NCBI RefSeq assembly: GCF_000292915.1 | Contig: NC_018514.1 | Location: 1,984,001 to 2,048,000, forward strand | DNA: 64,000 bases | Reading direction: 5' to 3' | DNA from: Burkholderia cepacia GG4 | Lineage (GTDB): Bacteria; Pseudomonadota; Gammaproteobacteria; Burkholderiales; Burkholderiaceae | Shown here: positions 55,935-64,000 of the stretch, in pieces | Layout: every line of letters starts with the position of its first letter | How positions within the stretch are numbered: the first letter of the stretch is position 1 | Translations under genes and position numbers: made by a program | The notes under the pieces: model-generated | Told to the model about the DNA's origin: nothing | Seen by the model: the letters and a program-made list of their open reading frames with translations, nothing else | Database searches by the model: none

Positions 55935-56567
55935 TTACAACGGCGGCCGCTTCAGCTTCACCCAGCGCTGCACCGACGGCCGTTCCCACTGCGCGCGCGC
56001 ATAGTCGGCGAGGCGCTGCGGCACCGCATCGTCATTCAGCACCAGACGATTCAGCATCACCGCGAGGTCGACATCGGCGATGCTCCAGTCGCCGAACAGG
56101 TGCGCGGCGCCCGGCGCGAGCAGCTTGTCAGCCGCCGCGAACAGCTTCTGCGCGGCGGCCTGCGCGAGACTCGACAGCGGCTCGCTCGACGGGCCGTAGA
56201 ACAGCACTTCGGTCGACCGTTCCGAGCGGATCGGCATCAGGTCGCTGCGCAGCCACGCCTGCACCTGGCGCGCCCGTGCGCGCGGGCGCGGCTCGGCCGG
56301 ATAGAGCCGCGCGCCCGGGAAGGTCTCGTCGAGATACTCGGCAATCGCCGACGATTCCGACAGCGCGAAGTCGTCGTGCACCAGCGTCGGCACGCGTTGC
56401 GTCAGCGACGTCGCCGCATAGTCGGGCGCGAAATGCGCGCGGTTGCCGAGATCGACGGTCACGAGTTCGTACGGCAGCGATTTTTCCTCGAGCGCGACGA
56501 ACACGGACATCGCGTACGGGCTGGTGTATTGCGCATCCGCGTACAGGCGGAGATTACCGTTTTGCAC
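55935..56567 (-). CDS. Glutathione S-transferase (YfcF-like)
   Basis: 210 residues. N-terminal thioredoxin-like domain with SPYAMSVFVALEEKSLPYE, VPTLVHDDFALSESSAIAEYL (the cis-Pro and glutathione-binding Ser), and a C-terminal helical domain with FGDWSIADVDLAVMLNRL. Such enzymes act on peroxides or conjugate electrophiles. It is monocistronic and convergent with the efflux operon. Confidence 0.92.
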   Translation of the reverse strand: MQNGNLRLYADAQYTSPYAMSVFVALEEKSLPYELVTVDLGNRAHFAPDYAATSLTQRVPTLVHDDFALSESSAIAEYLDETFPGARLYPAEPRPRARARQVQAWLRSDLMPIRSERSTEVLFYGPSSEPLSSLAQAAAQKLFAAADKLLAPGAAHLFGDWSIADVDLAVMLNRLVLNDDAVPQRLADYARAQWERPSVQRWVKLKRPPL

Positions 56568-56680
56568 TGCAGGCTCCTTGTGGGTTCGAAGCTCGGGCAG
56601 CGCGGGTTGGCGCGCCGGCGAACTCCGGGTGGGTCAATGCGGCGTGTGCGACCGCCTCGCTGCGGGACAAGCCGGCACGG

Positions 56681-57142
56681 TCAGCCGGCGACGGGCCACC
56701 GGTATCCGATCACCTCGCTCACCGGGTACGCGAGTTCCCGCACTTCCTCGAGCTGGTTGCCGCCGAACAGATACACGCGCTCGTCGTCGTGACGCAGGTA
56801 GAACCCGACGTGGCCCTTCCAGCCCGCGGGATCGTCGCGCGTCAGGATCGCGATGCAGCCGTATGCCGGACGCTCCAGCGGCCGCCCCCATTCGAGCCAC
56901 GAACGCGCGAGCGCGGAACCCGTGCCGCGGATGCCGGCATGCGTCATGCACCAGTTGACGAACGACGAGCACCACGAAATCTTGTCGTCGTAGCCGACGA
57001 GGTTCGTGTGGTTGTTGTATTCGACGATGCGCGGATTGATGCTGCCGGGCGGGAAGCGGCGGATGCCCAGCTCGGCCAGCGCGACCGGCATCCACGGCGG
57101 ATGGCCGGCTTGCGGGTTGCCCTCGGGGTTCGATCGGGTCAC
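56681..57142 (-). CDS. TIGR02594-family protein, likely CHAP/NlpC-like peptidase
   Basis: 153 residues, no signal peptide. The conserved Cys lies in WCSSFVNWCMTHAGI and the His in WKGHVGFYLRHD, with a later Asn in YLFGGNQL, the usual Cys-His-polar order of this family. Such proteins are thought to cleave peptidoglycan peptides, and some belong to phage or type VI loci; no such genes are near here. A LysR gene is divergent. Confidence 0.8.
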   Translation of the reverse strand: MTRSNPEGNPQAGHPPWMPVALAELGIRRFPPGSINPRIVEYNNHTNLVGYDDKISWCSSFVNWCMTHAGIRGTGSALARSWLEWGRPLERPAYGCIAILTRDDPAGWKGHVGFYLRHDDERVYLFGGNQLEEVRELAYPVSEVIGYRWPVAG

Positions 57143-57249
57143 GACGGTCTCGATGGAATGCGGGTGGAATGTCGCTCAATCTTCGCACGAATACGGTCAG
57201 CCGGCAGCGCCTTTTCCCGCACGCGATTTCCAGCCCGTACGCCCGTATC

Positions 57250-58194
57250 ATGTCGGCAGCGACCTCGACCCTCACGCCCGCCATGCGCATCACGCCCCTG
57301 CCGCCCCTTCAGTGCCTCGTCGCGTTCGAAGCCGCCGTGCGGCACGCGAGCTTCACGAAGGCCGCGGTCGAACTGCACCTGACGCAAAGCGCGATCAGCC
57401 GCCAGATCCAGCAGCTCGAGGAATTCCTCGGCCGCTCGCTGTTCGTCCGCGAACACCGCTCGCTGCGGCTGACGATCGCCGGCGAGCAATACGCGACGCA
57501 GGTTCATCATCTGCTCACGCAATGCGCGGACGCCACGCACGACGTGATGAAGCCGTACGGCGATCTCGAACTGACGATCGCATGCTCGTCCGGCGTCGCG
57601 CTGCTGTGGCTCACGCCGCGCCTGCCCGAATTCCGCGCCGCGTATCCGAACATCAAGCTGCGCGTGATCGTGCGCGACGGCCTGGCGTCGATGTCGCCCG
57701 CGGAATTCGACGTCGGCGTCTACTACGTGCGCCAGCAGGCGCCGGCCGAGTACACCGCGCGCCGCCTGTTCGACGAGGAAGTCTTCCCCGTCTGCGCGCC
57801 CGGCTACCTGGCCGGCCGCACGCTGACCGCGGCCGACCTCGCGAGCGAGACGCTGCTGCGCCTCGAGGACGGGCAACGCCAATGGATGTCGTGGTCCGAA
57901 TGGTTCGACATGAACGACGTCGACCGGCAGAAGGCGCAGCCGCAGGACATCACGATCAACTCGTATCCGCAGATCGTACAGATGACTATCCTCGGCCAGG
58001 GCGTCTCGCTCGGCTGGCGCTACATGATCGACGCGTGCATCGAGGCCGGCCTGCTCGTGCGCGTGACGGAGGCGTCCGCGAGCCACGGCGGCGGCTACTA
58101 CGTGATCTCGCCGAACGACCGCGCACAGAACCAGGCGGCGCGGCTGTTTTCACGCTGGCTGTTCGAACAGGCGGACCAGCAGACCGCGCCGTGA
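57250..58194 (+). CDS. LysR-family regulator, GcvA-like
   Basis: 314 residues. N-terminal helix-turn-helix of the GcvA type (LPPLQCLVAFEAAVRHASFTKAAVELHL, shown by its start LPPLQCLVAFEAA; LTQSAISRQIQQLEEFLG). Alternative starts lie at 57169 and 57283; none has a ribosome site, and 57250 is a compromise. It lies 123 bases before the transporter/amidohydrolase pair on the same strand and probably regulates it. Confidence 0.88.
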   Translation: MSAATSTLTPAMRITPLPPLQCLVAFEAAVRHASFTKAAVELHLTQSAISRQIQQLEEFLGRSLFVREHRSLRLTIAGEQYATQVHHLLTQCADATHDVMKPYGDLELTIACSSGVALLWLTPRLPEFRAAYPNIKLRVIVRDGLASMSPAEFDVGVYYVRQQAPAEYTARRLFDEEVFPVCAPGYLAGRTLTAADLASETLLRLEDGQRQWMSWSEWFDMNDVDRQKAQPQDITINSYPQIVQMTILGQGVSLGWRYMIDACIEAGLLVRVTEASASHGGGYYVISPNDRAQNQAARLFSRWLFEQADQQTAP

Positions 58195-58201
58195 CCGCGA
58201 T

Positions 58202-58220
58202 GCATGCGCTGCGCGCATGC
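58202..58220. repeat. Perfect inverted repeat before the transporter gene
   Basis: GCATGCGC (58202-58209) and GCGCATGC (58213-58220) are perfect arms with a 3-base spacer, 7 bases after the LysR stop. It may be a regulator site or a weak terminator. Confidence 0.4.
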
Positions 58221-58317
58221 GTGCATGCAAATCTTTCGTTTCAGAAAATAATCCGGCTGTCCTTAGCATGGGGTTCACGCGGGACACCCGTCCCGTCTTC
58301 TGACAAAGGAAGAGACC

Positions 58318-59634
58318 ATGCAAGGAACGCTTTCCCCGCGCGCCGCGCGTTCCGTCGATGCGGCCACCCAGCAACGCCGCCGCGCCATCGTCGCGACCGT
58401 GATCGGCAACGGCCTCGAATGGTTCGATTTCACCGTCTACAGCTTCTTCGCGGTGATCATCGCGAAGCTGTTCTTCCCGACCGGCAACGAACTGACCTCG
58501 GTGCTGCTCACCGTCGCGACGTTCGGTGTGGGCTTCTTCATGCGGCCGGTGGGCGGCATCGTGCTCGGCGTCTACGCGGACAAGGTCGGGCGCAAGGCCG
58601 CGCTGTCGCTGACGATCCTGATGATGGCGCTCGGCACCGCGCTGATCGGGCTCGCGCCGACCTACGAGCAGGCCGGCATCGCCGCGCCGCTGCTGATCGT
58701 CGTCGCGCGCCTGCTGCAAGGCTTCTCCGCCGGCGGCGAGATGGGCGGCGCCACCGCGTTCCTCACCGAATACGCGCCGCCGGAGAAGCGCGCGTACTAC
58801 TCGAGCTGGATCCAGTCGAGCATCGGCTTCGCGGTGCTGCTCGGCGCCGCGACCGGTACGTTCGTCACGACGTCGCTCGATGCGCAGGCGCTGCATAGCT
58901 GGGGCTGGCGGGTGCCGTTCCTGCTCGGGATCGTGGTCGGGCCGGTCGGCTATTTCATCCGCAGCCATCTCGACGAAACGCCCGCGTTCAGTGCCGTCGA
59001 AGCACAGGCGAAGGAAAGCTCGCCGCTGAAGGACGTGCTGTCCACCTACCCGCGCGAGACGTTCGCAAGCTTCTCGATGGTGATCCTGTGGACGGTCTGC
59101 ACGTACGTGCTGCTGTTCTACATGCCGACCTATTCGGTACGCACGCTGCACCTGCCGCAGTCGACCGGCTTCGCGGCCGGCATGGTCGGCGGGCTGATGA
59201 TCATGTGCTGCTCGCCGATCGTCGGCAAGCTCGCCGACGCGTGGGGCCGGCGCGTGTTCCTGTCCGGCTCGGCGCTCGCGATCCTGGCGCTCGCGTGGCC
59301 GATGTTCGCGTGGATCAACCATGCGCCCGGCTTCGGGTCGCTGATCGTGTTCCAGGCGGTGTTCGGCGTGCTGATCGCCACCTATACGGGGCCGATTCTC
59401 GCGGCGTTCGCCGAGCTGTTTCCGACCAAGGTGCTGTCGACCGGGTTGTCGGTCGCGTACAACTTCGCGGTGACGATCTTCGGCGGGTTCGCACCGTTCC
59501 TCATGACGTGGCTGATCGCCCGCACGGGCAGCAACATGGCGCCCGCGCTCTACGTGACCGTCGCGGCCGCGGTCAGCCTCGTCGGCACGCGCTTCGTGAA
59601 GGACACGCGGCGCAACGCGTCAACGACTCGATAA
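58318..59634 (+). CDS. MFS transporter, metabolite:H+ symporter (MHS) family
   Basis: 438 residues with twelve transmembrane helices. The start ATVIGNGLEWFDFTVYSFF and the loop GVYADKVGRKAALSLTILMM mark the MHS family, whose known members carry citrate, shikimate, proline/betaine or other small acids. It precedes an amidohydrolase by 13 bases, so it probably imports that enzyme's substrate. A GAAGAG site precedes the ATG. Confidence 0.92.
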   Translation: MQGTLSPRAARSVDAATQQRRRAIVATVIGNGLEWFDFTVYSFFAVIIAKLFFPTGNELTSVLLTVATFGVGFFMRPVGGIVLGVYADKVGRKAALSLTILMMALGTALIGLAPTYEQAGIAAPLLIVVARLLQGFSAGGEMGGATAFLTEYAPPEKRAYYSSWIQSSIGFAVLLGAATGTFVTTSLDAQALHSWGWRVPFLLGIVVGPVGYFIRSHLDETPAFSAVEAQAKESSPLKDVLSTYPRETFASFSMVILWTVCTYVLLFYMPTYSVRTLHLPQSTGFAAGMVGGLMIMCCSPIVGKLADAWGRRVFLSGSALAILALAWPMFAWINHAPGFGSLIVFQAVFGVLIATYTGPILAAFAELFPTKVLSTGLSVAYNFAVTIFGGFAPFLMTWLIARTGSNMAPALYVTVAAAVSLVGTRFVKDTRRNASTTR

Positions 59635-59647
59635 GGATCTTTCCCCC

Positions 59648-60889
59648 ATGACCATTACCGTGCTTCAGGGCGGCAACGTGCTCGACCTCGAACGTGGCGT
59701 GTTGCTCGAACATCATCACGTCGTGATCGACGGCGAGCGCATCGTCGAAGTCACCGATCGACCCGTCGATTTGCCGAATGCGCAGGTGATCGACGTGCGC
59801 GGCAAGACCGTGATGCCGGGGTTCATCGATTGCCACGTGCACGTGCTCGCGTCAAATGCGAACCTGGGCGCCAATGCGACGCAGCCGAACATTCTCGCGG
59901 CGATTCGGTCGCTGCCGATTCTCGATGCGATGCTGGCGCGCGGGTTCACCAGCGTGCGGGACGCGGGCGGCGCGGACTGGAGCCTGATGCAGGCAGTCGA
60001 GACGGGGCTGGTGTCGGGGCCACGCATCTTTCCGTCCGGCAAGGCATTGTCGCAAACCGGCGGGCACGGCGATTTCCGGCCACGCGGGGATCTGCTGGAA
60101 CCTTGTTCGTGCTGCTTTCGCACCGGGGCGATTGCCCGGGTCGTCGACGGCGTCGACGGCGTGCGGCTCGCGGTGCGCGAAGAGATTCAGAAAGGCGCGA
60201 CGCAGATCAAGATCATGGCCTCGGGCGGGGTTGCTTCGCCGACCGACCCGATCGCGAACACGCAGTACTCGGAAGACGAGATCCGCGCGATCGTCGATGA
60301 AGCCGACGCCGCGAATACCTACGTGATGGCCCATGCGTACACGGGTCGAGCGATCGCGCGAGCGGTGCGGTGCGGCGTGCGGACGATCGAGCACGGCAAT
60401 CTCGTCGACGAGGCGGCCGCGAAGCTCATGCACGAGCGCGGCGCGTTCGTCGTGCCTACGCTCGTCACGTATGACGCGCTCGCCAGACACGGTGCGCAGT
60501 TCGGGATGCCGGCGGAGTCGGTGGCCAAGGTGGCCTCCGTGCAGCAGAAAGGACGCGAGTCGCTGGAAATCTATGCGAACGCCGGCGTGAAGATGGGCTT
60601 CGGCTCCGACCTGCTCGGCGAAATGCACGCGTTTCAGTGCGGGGAGTTCCGGATCCGGGCCGAAGTGCTGGGCAATCTCGAGGCGCTCCGGTCGGCGACG
60701 ACGGTGGCGGCCGAGATCGTCAACATGTCGGGGCAATTGGGTGTGATCGCCGCAGGCGCGATCGCGGACGTCGTCGTGCTCGACGGGAATCCACTCGACG
60801 ATATCGGCATCGTCGCGGGGGATGGCGAGAGCGTCGCGTACGTGTTGCAGCGAGGCAAAATCGCGAAGGCCCGGCCGGCTTTGCGTTGA
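59648..60889 (+). CDS. Metal-dependent amidohydrolase (imidazolonepropionase/prolidase-like)
   Basis: 413 residues, TIM-barrel. Metal ligands: His63 and His65 in FIDCHVHV, Lys in TQIKIMASGG (site of carboxylation), His in YVMAHAYTG, His in RTIEHGNL and Asp in GFGSDLLG. This pattern fits the Xaa-Pro-peptidase-like group of the superfamily. It is coupled to an MHS transporter 13 bases upstream. Substrate unknown, perhaps a cyclic amide or N-acyl amino acid. Confidence 0.9.
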   Translation: MTITVLQGGNVLDLERGVLLEHHHVVIDGERIVEVTDRPVDLPNAQVIDVRGKTVMPGFIDCHVHVLASNANLGANATQPNILAAIRSLPILDAMLARGFTSVRDAGGADWSLMQAVETGLVSGPRIFPSGKALSQTGGHGDFRPRGDLLEPCSCCFRTGAIARVVDGVDGVRLAVREEIQKGATQIKIMASGGVASPTDPIANTQYSEDEIRAIVDEADAANTYVMAHAYTGRAIARAVRCGVRTIEHGNLVDEAAAKLMHERGAFVVPTLVTYDALARHGAQFGMPAESVAKVASVQQKGRESLEIYANAGVKMGFGSDLLGEMHAFQCGEFRIRAEVLGNLEALRSATTVAAEIVNMSGQLGVIAAGAIADVVVLDGNPLDDIGIVAGDGESVAYVLQRGKIAKARPALR

Positions 60890-60953
60890 CCGCTTGCGCG
60901 GGCCGGCCGGCAACCCGGGACCGGCCGCCCCGAGGCGGCCGGCGCCCTTCCCG

Positions 60954-62771
60954 TCACTCCACCGTCACCGATTTCGCGAGGTTCCGCGGCTTGTCGATAT
61001 CCGCGCCGCGCAGGCACGCGGCGTGATACGCGAGCAGCTGCAGCGGCACGACGTGCAGGATCGGCGACAACAGCCCGTAGTAATCCGGCATCCGCAGCAC
61101 CGACACGCCTTCGCCGTTGTCGATCCGCGTGTCGGCATCGGCGAATACATACAGCTGCCCGCCCCGCGCGCGCACTTCCTGCATGTTCGATTTCAGCTTT
61201 TCGAGCAGCGCATCGTTGGGCGCGATCGTCGCGACCGGCATCGCGTCGGTCACGAGCGCGAGCGGCCCGTGCTTCAGCTCGCCCGCCGGATACGCTTCCG
61301 CGTGGATATACGAAATCTCCTTCAGCTTCAGCGCCCCTTCGAGCGCGATCGGGTAATGCAGCCCGCGCCCGAGAAACAGTGCATTCTCGTGCCGCGAGAA
61401 TTCCGCCGCCCAGCGCTCGATCTGCGGCTCCAGCGCGAGCACGTCCTCGAGCGCGGCCGGCAGCCGCCGCAGCTGCGTCGTATAGCGCGCGAGCTGCGCG
61501 TCGTCGACGTAGCCGCGCAGGCGCCCGAGCGTCACGGCGAGGATGAACAGCGCGACGAGCTGCGTCGTGAACGCCTTGGTCGACGCAACGCCGATTTCCG
61601 GGCCGGCCCGCGTCAGGAACCGCAGGCCGGTCTGACGCATCATCGCGCTGGTCGGCACGTTGCAGATCGCCAGCGTATCGATATGACCGAGCGCCTGCGC
61701 ATACTTGAGCGCGGCGAGCGTGTCGGCGGTCTCGCCCGATTGCGACACGCTGACCACCAGCGTATTCGGCAGCGCGAGCGCATCGCTGTAGCGGTATTCG
61801 CTCGCGATCTCGACCTGCGCGGGCACGCGCGCGATCGTTTCGAGCCAGCGGCGGGCGGTCAGGCCGGAATAGTGACTCGTGCCGCACGCGAGGATCAGCA
61901 CGTTGTCGATCTGCTCGAACGCCCGCGCGGCGTCCGGGCCGAACGCCGCCGGATCGAACAGCCCCGCATCAGGGATCGTCGCGGCCACGGCCTGGGGTTG
62001 CTCGAAAATTTCCTTCTGCATGAAATGCCGGTACGGGCCGAGCTCGACCACGCCCTGCGTCGAGGCAACGGTCTGGATCGGACGATCGACCGGCTTGCCG
62101 CCGCGATCGAGGACCCGCACGCCGCCCGTCGTCAGCTCGACGATGTCGCCTTCCTCGAGAAAGATGAAGCGATCGGTGACGCCGGCGAGCGCGAGCGCGT
62201 CGGACGCGAGAAAGCATTCGCCGTCCTTCAGGCCGACGACGAGCGGCGAGCCGGCTCGCGCGCCGATCAACCGCTGCGGCTCGTGTTTGCTGAACACCGC
62301 GATCGCATAGGCGCCGTGCAGCTGCGACGTCGCATCGCGCACGGCGGCGAGCAGGTCGCCGCGATACTTGCTGTGGATCAGGTGGGCGACGACCTCGGTA
62401 TCGGTCTGGCCATCGAACTGGTAATTCTCGTCAGCAAGTTGCCTGCGCAACGTTTCGTGATTCTCGATGATGCCGTTGTGCACGAGCGCGATTTCGTCGC
62501 GCGAGAAAATCGGATGCGCGTTGCAGGTCGCGGGCGCGCCATGCGTCGCCCAGCGGGTGTGCGCGATACCGGTGCTGCCGGCCAGGCCGGCGCTGCGCAC
62601 GTGCGCGTCCAGATCGGCGACGCGCGACACGCTGCGCTCCCGGCGCGCCTGGCCGTCGACGACCGTCGCGACCCCGCACGAATCGTAGCCGCGATATTCG
62701 AGGCGGCGCAAACCTTCAATCAGAATCGGAACGATGTTCCGTTGCGCGACCGCGCCGACAATGCCACACAT
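60954..62771 (-). CDS. glmS: Glutamine:fructose-6-phosphate aminotransferase (isomerizing)
   Basis: 605 residues. N-terminal class II amidotransferase with catalytic Cys2 ([12 protein letters not shown]), two SIS isomerase domains ([25 protein letters not shown]) and the C-terminal [13 protein letters not shown]. It makes glucosamine-6-phosphate for peptidoglycan and polysaccharides. It follows the gene for a secreted protein by 47 bases. It may be a second glmS copy tied to an exopolysaccharide cluster; no glmS ribozyme is expected or seen. Confidence 0.95.
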   Translation of the reverse strand: MCGIVGAVAQRNIVPILIEGLRRLEYRGYDSCGVATVVDGQARRERSVSRVADLDAHVRSAGLAGSTGIAHTRWATHGAPATCNAHPIFSRDEIALVHNGIIENHETLRRQLADENYQFDGQTDTEVVAHLIHSKYRGDLLAAVRDATSQLHGAYAIAVFSKHEPQRLIGARAGSPLVVGLKDGECFLASDALALAGVTDRFIFLEEGDIVELTTGGVRVLDRGGKPVDRPIQTVASTQGVVELGPYRHFMQKEIFEQPQAVAATIPDAGLFDPAAFGPDAARAFEQIDNVLILACGTSHYSGLTARRWLETIARVPAQVEIASEYRYSDALALPNTLVVSVSQSGETADTLAALKYAQALGHIDTLAICNVPTSAMMRQTGLRFLTRAGPEIGVASTKAFTTQLVALFILAVTLGRLRGYVDDAQLARYTTQLRRLPAALEDVLALEPQIERWAAEFSRHENALFLGRGLHYPIALEGALKLKEISYIHAEAYPAGELKHGPLALVTDAMPVATIAPNDALLEKLKSNMQEVRARGGQLYVFADADTRIDNGEGVSVLRMPDYYGLLSPILHVVPLQLLAYHAACLRGADIDKPRNLAKSVTVE

Positions 62772-62818
62772 GACACGCCTCCATCCGTTTGTTCAGTCAT
62801 GAACCGTGCGCCGTTGCG

Positions 62819-63910
62819 TCAGCGCGATCCGGTCACCGCTGCCGACGCCGTCGTGAAGCCGCATTGAGCGGGTGCGAGCGGATCGGTCATCCGGCTTTCA
62901 AATGCCAGGTAAAGCGACTCCTCCAGCACGTTCCAGTGCGTGCCGTGTCGATACGGAGCCGAGCGCGCATACCAGCAGGCGACGGTGCTCCAGTCATTCA
63001 TCTTGTACGCGACCAGCGCGATCAGCCCCCACGGAAAATCGGAGCCGGCGAGCTGCATCCAGGTCTTGCCGTACTTCTGCATCCACTGCGCATAGATCGT
63101 CTCGCTCGACCGGTCGGGAACCTGAATGCCGGACAGGATCGGGAAGATCTGCGCGACTTTCGCCGGATAGAAGCTCGTGTCGCTGATCCTTTCCGTGCTT
63201 GCGCGAAAGCCCGATTGCGTGCCGCGCCAGAACACCTTGAGGATCGACGCCGCGAGCCGGTCGGCGCGCTGGCTCCATGGGCCCGCGCGCGCGTACCCGG
63301 CGCGGCGCACGTAATACGCGGCGAGCGCCTGGAACGCGCTGTGTACCTCCACGTTGTCCATCAGCAGCGCGACGTGCAGCGACGACGAGATCTCGTAGAC
63401 GCCGCTCGTCTTGTCGAGCAACGCGTCCAGGTGCGCACTCGCGCGAGTCAGGCTGAGCTCCCACGCGGCGGGCATCCCGTCGGGCGGCGCAAATCGCGAC
63501 AGCAGTTCGATCCAGGTCGCCATCATCGCGTCGTCCGCGTCGGCTTCCGCACACGGGTTGGTCTGGCCGTCCTTCACGCAGTAGCGATCGAAACCGCCGT
63601 CCGGACGCTGACGCGGCAACACCCATGCGATCCACGCAAGTGCCGCGTGACGGGCGTCCATCTGGGTGTCGGCAGCGGCAAGCAGGGCCTTCGCCGCAAA
63701 ATAAGGATCGATGCCGGCGCCGTTCAGGCGCACGGTGATCGCGCCGTCCGGGCGTTGATACAGCCCGTCGAGCTGGAGTTCGGTGGCGCCCGCGTGCAGC
63801 ACGGGGCAGCACGCGGCGACGCAACACGCGACGCGCCCCAAACGGCACAGCCTGACGGTGGCAGCCACGCACGCGCGTGCGACCGAGAAAAGCGCGGGCC
63901 GGTTCATCAT
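62819..63910 (-). CDS. Exported protein of unknown function, alpha/alpha-toroid-like
   Basis: 363 residues with a signal peptide (cleavage near VLHAGA). The body is rich in paired amphipathic helices with repeats such as ALAWIAWVLPRQRPDGGFDRYC and ALLMDNVEVHSAFQALAAYY, suggesting an (alpha/alpha) barrel like those of glycoside hydrolases or lyases. Four Cys are present in the mature part. GGAG lies six bases before the ATG at 63910. It precedes glmS, so a role in an amino-sugar polysaccharide is plausible but unproved. Confidence 0.8.
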   Translation of the reverse strand: MMNRPALFSVARACVAATVRLCRLGRVACCVAACCPVLHAGATELQLDGLYQRPDGAITVRLNGAGIDPYFAAKALLAAADTQMDARHAALAWIAWVLPRQRPDGGFDRYCVKDGQTNPCAEADADDAMMATWIELLSRFAPPDGMPAAWELSLTRASAHLDALLDKTSGVYEISSSLHVALLMDNVEVHSAFQALAAYYVRRAGYARAGPWSQRADRLAASILKVFWRGTQSGFRASTERISDTSFYPAKVAQIFPILSGIQVPDRSSETIYAQWMQKYGKTWMQLAGSDFPWGLIALVAYKMNDWSTVACWYARSAPYRHGTHWNVLEESLYLAFESRMTDPLAPAQCGFTTASAAVTGSR

Positions 63911-63940
63911 CGGGGGCTCCTGCGCGGCAGTCCTGTGAAA

Positions 63941-64000
63941 TCATCGCCGGGCGCGGCGTTGGCCGCGTCGCGCCCGGCGAACGTGTCGACCGTGTGGCTC
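63941..64000 (-). CDS. C-terminal end of an upstream gene, partial
   Basis: On the minus strand an open frame runs in from the right edge and stops with TGA at 63943-63941, 31 bases before the exported-protein gene. The 19 visible codons (ending AANAAPGD) use G or C in almost every third position, as real genes here do. Nothing can be said about function. Confidence 0.45.
   Translation of the reverse strand, partial: EPHGRHVRRARRGQRRARR

Noticed and set aside
62772..62818. glmS ribozyme
   Set aside because: The gap is only 47 bases and the ribozyme is not known from this group of bacteria.

Overview
This is GC-rich, densely coded DNA that reads as a secondary chromosome of a Burkholderia species, most likely of the Burkholderia cepacia complex. 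That assignment rests on recognised gene sets: three-component anthranilate dioxygenase andA with AraC-type AndR beside catR-catBAC, a wsp chemosensory operon headed by a receiver-kinase hybrid in place of a WspR diguanylate cyclase, Burkholderia-type porins, and strong G/C preference at third codon positions. No rRNA, tRNA, CRISPR array, insertion sequence or prophage was seen.

Layout. 1-3000: end of a cyanide-insensitive-type bd quinol oxidase operon (cioA partial, cioB, a small membrane protein), then a YcaC-like isochorismatase-family hydrolase. 3100-12300: BON protein, porin, and a minus-strand catabolic operon (CoA ligase, citryl-CoA-lyase-like protein, MhqO/LinE-like ring-cleavage dioxygenase, MhqD-like esterase, maleylacetate reductase, NIPSNAP and SnoaL-like proteins) with a divergent GntR regulator and two matching operator-like sites. 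12600-15750: an SDR lacking the usual active-site lysine, a riboflavin synthase homologue, and a ClC-type transporter preceded by a convincing fluoride riboswitch. 15800-24740: wsp surface-sensing operon (hybrid kinase, wspA-B-C-D-E-F) with no GGDEF gene beside it. 25248-30175: CPA1 Na+/H+ antiporter, aldehyde dehydrogenase and acetolactate-synthase-like enzyme. 30530-32510: RelE/HigA-type toxin-antitoxin pair and a DUF445 membrane protein.

32670-40700: anthranilate to catechol (andAc-Ad-Ab-Aa, AndR) followed directly by catechol ortho-cleavage (catR, catB-A-C), a nearly complete route from anthranilate to the beta-ketoadipate enol-lactone. 40830-43200: flavodoxin-fold quinone reductase with a divergent LysR regulator, then a small protein of unknown function under a consensus LexA box. 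43380-47830: FadH dienoyl-CoA reductase, an AraC regulator, and an overlapping pair of unknown membrane proteins. 47850-49540: two-subunit aconitase X. 49600-55830: two MarR regulators, a LysR regulator and a tripartite EmrAB-OprM-type efflux operon, with three related palindromic sites. 55900-64000: GST, TIGR02594-type protein, LysR regulator, MHS-family transporter plus amidohydrolase, GlmS, a secreted protein of unknown function, and the end of another gene.

The points most worth a second look are the fluoride riboswitch/ClC unit, the MhqO-MhqD-maleylacetate reductase-CoA ligase operon (a possible undescribed aromatic or quinone pathway), the SOS-controlled orphan gene at 42788, the toxin-antitoxin promoter that overlaps the toxin start, and the SDR with Asn in place of its catalytic Lys.
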